Part shown: positions 14,727-19,456 of the stretch, piece by piece
Position numbering within the stretch: position 1 is the first letter of the stretch
Layout of the letters: every line of letters starts with the position of its first letter
Origin: Hyphomicrobiales bacterium
GTDB taxonomy: Bacteria; Pseudomonadota; Alphaproteobacteria; Rhizobiales; Devosiaceae
NCBI GenBank assembly: GCA_026989045.1
Contig: JALSJY010000103.1
Span: forward strand, 1 to 19,456
Length of the DNA: 19,456 bases
Direction: 5' to 3'
Position numbers and translations under genes: made by a program
The notes under the pieces: model-generated
Database searches by the model: none
The model's input: only the letters and a program-made list of their open reading frames with translations
Told to the model about the DNA's origin: nothing

Positions 14727-17006
14727 ATGAGCTGTTGCGCACCAGGAGTTGAGCAATCTGTTGATCAAATCGCATCACCTGAGAGTGATGATGAGACATT
14801 ATTATTAGCTTCCCGTGAGCTTGATAGTGGCCACCGCCAACTTGAATTGGCGGTGCCAGATGTTACTTGTGCGGCTTGTATTCAATCAATTGAGAGTGCT
14901 TTAAATAAATTAGATATGGTTGAAAATGCACGGGTGAATTTTTCAACTAAACGTGTGCGGGTTAGTTTTACCCCTGGTGTGGGGCGGCCTTCTGATATTC
15001 CTAAGACAATTAAGGAGCGTGGCTATCGCACATTTTTACTTGATCCTGAACTTGACAATAAGGGTGATAAAACTCTTTCAAGTTTAGTTCGTGCTTTAGC
15101 TGTTGCTGGCTTTGCAGCTGGTAATATTATGCTTTTTTCAATTTCTGTTTGGTCAGGCGCTGATGCAATCACGCGAGATTTATTTCACTGGATTTCAGCA
15201 ATGATTGCAGTTCCAACGGTTGCGTATTCTGGTCAACCGTTTTTTCGCTCTGCATTTCGTGCCTTAAAACATGGTGCTTTAAATATGGACGTGCCTATTT
15301 CATTAGGTGTGATACTAGCTTTACTGCTTTCTCTTTATGAAACTATCAATTCAGCGCAGGAGGCATATTTTGATGCCGCTGTTATGCTGTTATTCTTTTT
15401 GTTAATTGGACGCACGTTCGATCATTTAATGCGTGAAAAGGCTCGCTCGGCAGTAAGGAATTTGGCACGCCTTGCACCACGAAATGTGATGCGAATTTTT
15501 GACGATGGGCGGCGTGAGTTGATTGCAATAAATGAAGTTGAATCTGGTATGGTATTGGAAATTGGGGCAGGGGAAAGAGTGCCAGTTGATGGTGTGGTTA
15601 TATCAGGTGTTTCTGATTGTGATCTATCGTTAGTGACGGGTGAATCTGTGCCGCAAAAAGTAAGCAAGGGATATGAGTTATTAGCAGGCTCTGCAAATCT
15701 ATCTGGTGTTTTGATCATGAAGGCGTCAAAGCCAGCAGCAGATAGTTTTCTTGCGCGCATGATTTCACTAATGGAGGCGGCTGAAGGGTCAAAGGCTGGT
15801 TATAAAAAAATTGCCGATAGGGCGGCTGCAATTTATGCGCCAGCGGTTCATATATTATCTCTTGGAACATTTTTAGGTTGGGGTTTTGGAACGGGTGACT
15901 GGCATATTGCAACCGTTAATGCCATTGCAGTTTTAATCGTTACCTGTCCATGTGCTTTAGCGTTAGCAGTGCCGATTGCGCATGTGGTTGCCAGTGGGCG
16001 GTTGTTTGAAAATGGTATAATGATGCGTGACGGCGCGGCACTTGAAAGACTAGCAATAATAAATCGAGCAGCTTTTGATAAAACCGGCACATTAACGCAA
16101 GGCAAGCCAGAATATAAGGGGCAGTTTTTTGGTGACAAAAAAATGCTAGAAGTAGCTGCAAGTCTAGGTGCGGTTTCGCGTCACCCATTTTCAGTGGCCT
16201 TGGCTGCATCTGTTAATAATATAGTGGCGGTTAAGGGGGCAAAAGAAGTTCCTGGGTTTGGTGTTGAGGCAAAAAATAAAGATGGCATTTGGCGTTTGGG
16301 GCGGGCAGAATTTTGCAATGCAAAAGAAATAAAAAGTCCTAAAAATGGCTCAAGTGTTTGGTTGAGTTTGAATGGAAAGCCAGTGGCGGGCTTTATGTTT
16401 GAGGATAGCGCAAGAGAAGAGGCAAAAAAGAATATAAAATTGCTGAAGGATAAAAATATAGCAATATCTCTTTTGTCAGGTGATAAAAAACAACCTGTTT
16501 TGGCTTTAGCAAAAGAGGTAGGAATTGATGATGCTCATTATAGTTTAACACCAAGTGATAAACTAGAAATTTTGCAAAAATATGCAGATGATGGTGATAA
16601 GGTTTTAATGGTTGGCGATGGTCTTAATGATGCTCCAGCGCTTCGTGTTGCTCATGTGTCAATGGCGCCCTCAAGTGCTGCTGATATTGGTCGCAATGCT
16701 GCTGATTTTATTTACACGCACAATAATCTTGATGCTGTTCCATTTGCGCTTCATATAGCAAGACGCACTGCTAATGTAGTTAAGCAAAATTTTGGTCTGG
16801 CAATTATATATAATTTTATTGCCGTGCCGCTTGCGGTTAGTGGGCAGGTAACACCGCTTATTGCCGCCCTAGTTATGTCAACATCTTCGATATTAGTAAC
16901 TCTTAATGCTTTAAGGTTGCGTTTGGGCGGTGAAAATATAATAGGTAAGAAACAAAAACCCAATATTTATGCACCACCTCTTGTTACAAAGGTTTTGGCT
17001 GAATGA
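14727..17006 (+). CDS. ccoI: Copper-transporting P1B-type ATPase CcoI/FixI
   Basis: 759 residues. Exports copper across the inner membrane to supply the cbb3 oxidase. N-terminus MSCCAPG, then a heavy-metal domain with CAAC (C48, C51), eight predicted helices, TGES (304-307), the transmembrane CPC motif (407-409), the phosphorylation site DKTGT (D450), HP (485-486) and GDGLND (629-634). All motifs are complete. The start is 3 nt after the ccoH stop, and the stop overlaps ccoS by 4 nt (ATGA), so the genes are translationally coupled. As in other FixI-type pumps the expected role is oxidase maturation and not copper resistance; that is inferred from the neighbours. Confidence 0.97.
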   Translation: MSCCAPGVEQSVDQIASPESDDETLLLASRELDSGHRQLELAVPDVTCAACIQSIESALNKLDMVENARVNFSTKRVRVSFTPGVGRPSDIPKTIKERGYRTFLLDPELDNKGDKTLSSLVRALAVAGFAAGNIMLFSISVWSGADAITRDLFHWISAMIAVPTVAYSGQPFFRSAFRALKHGALNMDVPISLGVILALLLSLYETINSAQEAYFDAAVMLLFFLLIGRTFDHLMREKARSAVRNLARLAPRNVMRIFDDGRRELIAINEVESGMVLEIGAGERVPVDGVVISGVSDCDLSLVTGESVPQKVSKGYELLAGSANLSGVLIMKASKPAADSFLARMISLMEAAEGSKAGYKKIADRAAAIYAPAVHILSLGTFLGWGFGTGDWHIATVNAIAVLIVTCPCALALAVPIAHVVASGRLFENGIMMRDGAALERLAIINRAAFDKTGTLTQGKPEYKGQFFGDKKMLEVAASLGAVSRHPFSVALAASVNNIVAVKGAKEVPGFGVEAKNKDGIWRLGRAEFCNAKEIKSPKNGSSVWLSLNGKPVAGFMFEDSAREEAKKNIKLLKDKNIAISLLSGDKKQPVLALAKEVGIDDAHYSLTPSDKLEILQKYADDGDKVLMVGDGLNDAPALRVAHVSMAPSSAADIGRNAADFIYTHNNLDAVPFALHIARRTANVVKQNFGLAIIYNFIAVPLAVSGQVTPLIAALVMSTSSILVTLNALRLRLGGENIIGKKQKPNIYAPPLVTKVLAE

Positions 17007-17218
17007 GCACAGTGCTATTTTTAATCCCTTTAGCTCTATTTCTTGGAGCGCTTGGTCTTGGGGCTTTTTTATGGTCGCTAAACTCTGGTCAATATGATGA
17101 TTTAGAGGGGGCTTCGTTGCGAATTTTGCGTGATGATGATGATGATGAATTAGAGCCAAAAAACATAGCAAAAGCGCAAGAAAAAAAAGAAAAGCAAAAA
17201 GAAAACCCTAATGTTTGA
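17003..17218 (+). CDS. ccoS: cbb3 oxidase assembly protein CcoS/FixS
   Basis: 71 residues. One transmembrane helix (about 3-25), then the family motif FLWSLNSGQYDDLEGASLRIL. A run of five Asp encoded by GAT repeats (17132-17146) follows, and then a Lys/Glu-rich tail longer than in many CcoS proteins, which often end soon after the acidic run. CcoS is needed for cofactor insertion into CcoN. Overlaps ccoI by 4 nt and the next gene by 8 nt. Confidence 0.92.
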   Translation: MSTVLFLIPLALFLGALGLGAFLWSLNSGQYDDLEGASLRILRDDDDDELEPKNIAKAQEKKEKQKENPNV

Positions 17219-17651
17219 AGCGATAAGTAAATTATTTAAAAACCCAAAAGAAGAAATTAAAACACCTGATGTTAATATTGCGGTGGCGGCATTGTTGGTG
17301 CATTTGGCAGCGGTAGATGGGGTGGTTACAAAAAAAGAGCAAATGAAGATTAAAAGCCTTTTGAAAACATATTTTGACCTTGATGAGGGCAAAGTTAAAC
17401 ATTTGATTGAAGAGGCTACAGATGTTGATAAACAGGCGGTTGATTTTTATCAATTTACCTCTTCGCTTTCAAAGCTAAAGAGTGAAAAGCGCATAGAAAT
17501 TATTCGACTTCTTTGGCAGGTAGCTTATGCCGATGGTTATAATCATGAACTTGAAGATAATATGATTTGGCGGATTGCGGAGTTAATAGGTGTTTCAAAT
17601 CGTGAGCGCACCATATTGCGTAAAGAGATTAAGCAAATTTCAAAAACGTAA
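17211..17651 (+). CDS. TerB-like (COG4103) cytoplasmic protein
   Basis: 146 residues, no signal or membrane segment, all helical. Two related halves carry the TerB acidic signatures: AAVDGVVTKKE (about 34-44) and VAYADGYNHELED (about 103-115). TerB-like domains bind metal ions and occur in tellurite and stress proteins; the role of this short COG4103 version is unknown. Its ATG lies inside the end of ccoS (ATGTTTGA, 8-nt overlap), so it must be translated from the ccoGHIS message. That suggests a link to oxidase assembly or copper handling, though read-through from a convenient operon is also possible. Confidence 0.85.
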   Translation: MFEAISKLFKNPKEEIKTPDVNIAVAALLVHLAAVDGVVTKKEQMKIKSLLKTYFDLDEGKVKHLIEEATDVDKQAVDFYQFTSSLSKLKSEKRIEIIRLLWQVAYADGYNHELEDNMIWRIAELIGVSNRERTILRKEIKQISKT

Positions 17652-17664
17652 GTTTACGAGTTTG
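17642..17664 (+). terminator. Weak possible terminator after the TerB-like gene
   Basis: CGTAA/TTACG (17647-17658) with flanking A and T runs forms a short AT-rich hairpin overlapping the stop codon. Weak stem; it may mark the end of the ccoGHIS transcript. Confidence 0.3.
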
Positions 17665-17691
17665 TTTCATTAAAAATAAATATCTTATACT
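17662..17691 (+). promoter_or_regulatory. Possible promoter for yggT
   Basis: TATACT (17686-17691) is a good -10, with TTGTTT 18 bp upstream as a poor -35. It lies 34 nt before the yggT ATG, after the end of the assembly operon. Confidence 0.3.
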
Positions 17692-17724
17692 TAAAGTGTA
17701 ATAAAATAATATCGGAGAATTAAC

Positions 17725-18021
17725 ATGGGTTTTGTATTTGCAGCGGTTCAAATCATTTTGATGATTTTGGCTCTATATAAGTGGGTGCTTATTGCCATGA
17801 TTATTATGAGTTGGTTATTAAGCTTTAATATTATCAATTCAGGTAATCAGTTTGTTGATACCATTTGGCGGATTGTTAACTCTCTTACTGAGCCATTATT
17901 AAGACCTATACGCAGATTTTTGCCTAACATGGGTGGATTAGATTTGTCACCGATTGTATTATTTTTAGGTATTTATTTTGTTGAATATGTTATTAGATAT
18001 TATGCAGCTAGATTATTATAA
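17725..18021 (+). CDS. YggT-family integral membrane protein
   Basis: 98 residues with two hydrophobic regions (about 5-33 and 69-95) joined by the family segment NSLTEPLLRPIRRFLPNMGGLDLSP (residues about 52-76, given here only as a landmark by its NSLTEP start and GGLDLSP end). YggT proteins are small inner-membrane proteins related to the plastid CCB3 cytochrome-maturation factor and tied to osmotic tolerance or cell-shape genes; the precise role is open. GGAG at 17714-17717 lies 7 nt before the ATG. Own promoter likely; not obviously part of the cco operon. Confidence 0.93.
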   Translation: MGFVFAAVQIILMILALYKWVLIAMIIMSWLLSFNIINSGNQFVDTIWRIVNSLTEPLLRPIRRFLPNMGGLDLSPIVLFLGIYFVEYVIRYYAARLL

Positions 18022-18273
18022 TTAGCAAAATATTGTGCTTGGAAAAATATTTCTTTATATCGCAGGTGTTTTGTTACTTCAAATAGTAAAATCGATATAA
18101 AATCCCCTGTTATTTAGCAAAATTTAGCGAAAACAATTGCCTCTTGCTCTACAATTTGTCATATATTTAGGCACATCCTTGGGGGAGGAGGTTGGCTTAT
18201 TTATATTATATAGCCATAAAAGCTACTTAGCACTTTCTCAAGACAAATGAAAATAAATTAAAGGGTTATACTT
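18022..18273 (+). other. 252-bp leader region of hppA, no gene
   Basis: No reading frame of note and no tRNA. Two near copies of ATTTAGCRAAA stand at about 18112-18131. A very purine-rich GGGGGAGGAGG (18181-18191) resembles a strong ribosome binding site but has no ATG or GTG behind it; it could pair with CCCC at 18104-18107 or with TCCT at 18176-18179. The hppA ribosome binding site is AAGGG at 18261-18265. I do not recognise a known riboswitch; the fluoride riboswitch consensus is absent by eye. Confidence 0.5.
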
Positions 18274-19456
18274 ATGAATGAAGCACTATGGCTTATATTA
18301 GTCTGCGGCGCGTTATCAATAGTCTATGGCATTGTTACCACGCGCACATTATTAGCCGCAGATAGCGGCAATGAAAAAATGCAAGAAATTTCTGCAGCTA
18401 TTCGCGAAGGCGCACAGGCATATCTTAAACGTCAGTATTTTACTATTAGTATAGTTGGCATAGTAATATTTGCTATAGCTTGGTATTTGCTGGGTGTTTA
18501 CTCAGCTATTGGTTTTGCACTTGGTGCAATTCTTTCTGGTCTCGCTGGCTTTATTGGAATGAATGTTTCTGTTCGTGCTAATGTTCGTGTGGCGCAAGCA
18601 GCAACAACTTCACTTGCTCGAGGACTTGATCTTGCTTTTAAATCTGGCGCAATAACTGGCCTGCTCGTTGCGGGCCTTGGTCTTTTAGGTCTAACTGGCT
18701 ATTTCTTTTATATGACAGCAGTTGCCGGCTTTGAGCCAACGTCTCGTCCTGTAATTGATGCGCTTGTTGCTTTATCATTTGGTGCTTCACTTATTTCAAT
18801 TTTTGCTCGTCTTGGCGGTGGTATCTTTACTAAGGGTGCTGACGTTGGTGGAGATATGGTTGGTAAGGTTGAGGCTGGTATTCCAGAAGATGACCCACGC
18901 AATCCGGCTACGATTGCTGATAATGTTGGTGATAATGTTGGTGATTGTGCTGGCATGGCGGCTGATTTGTTTGAAACCTATGTGGTAACAGCCGTTGCTA
19001 CAATGGTGTTAGCTTCACTTATTTTGCCAGAAGAATTTAAATTAGCTGGCATGGTGTTGCCCTTAGCTATTGGTGGTGCTTGTGTGCTTACCTCTATTGC
19101 AGGCTCATTCTTTGTAAAGCTTGGTAAAGGCTCAATCATGGGTGCTCTTTATAAAGGTATAATCGCAACGGGTATTCTTTCTTTGATTGCTCTTTACCCA
19201 ACCATTTCATTTGTGTTTGGTGGCATGGATAAAGACCTTGGCGGCTTTACCCCAATGGCTTTATTTTGGTGTGGTGTTATTGGTCTTATTATTACTGGGC
19301 TAATAATTGTTATTACTGAATATTACACAGCAACTGGCAAGCGCCCAGTTAATTCAATCGCTCAGGCTTCGCTTACGGGTCATGGCACAAATGTTATTCA
19401 AGGCCTTGCGGTTTCTTTGGAATCAACTGCTCTTCCGGCGTTAGTAATTGTTGGTA
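18274..19456 (+). CDS. hppA: Membrane-bound proton-pumping pyrophosphatase, 3' end outside window
   Basis: 394 codons are visible and the frame is open at the right edge; complete enzymes are about 700 residues. It hydrolyses pyrophosphate at the inner membrane and pumps protons (or sodium) outward, saving energy when ATP is short. Seen: hydrophobic helices from the N-terminus on, and the substrate-binding region with DVGGDMVGKVE, IPEDDPRNPA, then DNVGDNVGDCAGMAADLFETY, which holds the conserved aspartates that bind Mg-pyrophosphate. The segment that tells potassium-dependent from independent types lies beyond the window. The ATG at 18274 has AAGGG 8 nt upstream. Preceded by a long leader. 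Confidence 0.97.
   Translation, partial: MNEALWLILVCGALSIVYGIVTTRTLLAADSGNEKMQEISAAIREGAQAYLKRQYFTISIVGIVIFAIAWYLLGVYSAIGFALGAILSGLAGFIGMNVSVRANVRVAQAATTSLARGLDLAFKSGAITGLLVAGLGLLGLTGYFFYMTAVAGFEPTSRPVIDALVALSFGASLISIFARLGGGIFTKGADVGGDMVGKVEAGIPEDDPRNPATIADNVGDNVGDCAGMAADLFETYVVTAVATMVLASLILPEEFKLAGMVLPLAIGGACVLTSIAGSFFVKLGKGSIMGALYKGIIATGILSLIALYPTISFVFGGMDKDLGGFTPMALFWCGVIGLIITGLIIVITEYYTATGKRPVNSIAQASLTGHGTNVIQGLAVSLESTALPALVIVG

Noticed and set aside
16911..17171. Minus-strand frame with a six-histidine run
   Set aside because: The histidines are the reverse of the GAT repeat in ccoS; it is antisense to ccoI/ccoS and has no support.
18192..18230. 12-codon leader peptide from a TTG in the hppA leader
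   Set aside because: The TTG touches the purine run with no spacer, so initiation there is not credible.
18755..18988. 77-codon frame inside hppA
   Set aside because: It is out of frame within strongly conserved pyrophosphatase sequence.

Overview
The window reads as a stretch of chromosome from an AT-rich alphaproteobacterium, most likely in or near the Hyphomicrobiales (Rhizobiales). The reasons are the gpsA-tsaD pair divergent from a COG4223 (mitofilin-like)/hemY pair, an FNR-type regulator beside a UspA gene and a ccoNOQP-ccoGHIS cluster, and FixI/CcoI starting MSCCAPG. Genes are tightly packed with short gaps. I see no tRNA, rRNA, insertion sequence, phage gene or CRISPR array. The genus cannot be told from this sequence alone.

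Left part (1-4873): gpsA (runs off the left edge) and tsaD lie on the minus strand. A membrane-anchored coiled-coil mitofilin-like protein and HemY lie divergently on the plus strand. In many relatives hemC and hemD sit between tsaD and the COG4223 gene; here only about 150 bp separate them.

Middle part (4881-8703): the minus strand carries what looks like one operon of a tandem universal stress protein, a small conserved uncharacterised protein and a lipoprotein serine hydrolase of the DUF900 type. A perfect FNR box (TTGAT-N4-ATCAA) lies between the usp gene and the divergent fnrL gene, which starts with GTG. A small hemerythrin-like protein follows, convergent with fnrL. A second FNR box (9/10) lies between the hemerythrin gene and ccoN.

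Right part (8982-17651): a complete cbb3-type cytochrome c oxidase locus. ccoNOQP encodes the structural subunits and ends at a strong intrinsic terminator. ccoGHIS encodes the assembly factors (Fe-S protein, FixH, copper ATPase, CcoS). A TerB-like gene overlaps the end of ccoS. Next come yggT and then hppA, a membrane pyrophosphatase that runs off the right edge (18274-19456) behind a 252-bp leader.

Working model: FnrL, an oxygen-labile Fe-S regulator, would sense low oxygen and switch on the high-affinity cbb3 oxidase. Through the shared boxes it may also switch on the stress-protein operon and the hemerythrin gene. Most of the window is well-known biology. I did not find a clearly new system. 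The best leads are the uncharacterised genes tied by position to the oxygen regulon (the 127-aa protein, the lipoprotein hydrolase, the TerB-like protein), the missing hemCD, and an in-frame tandem repeat at the start of tsaD.
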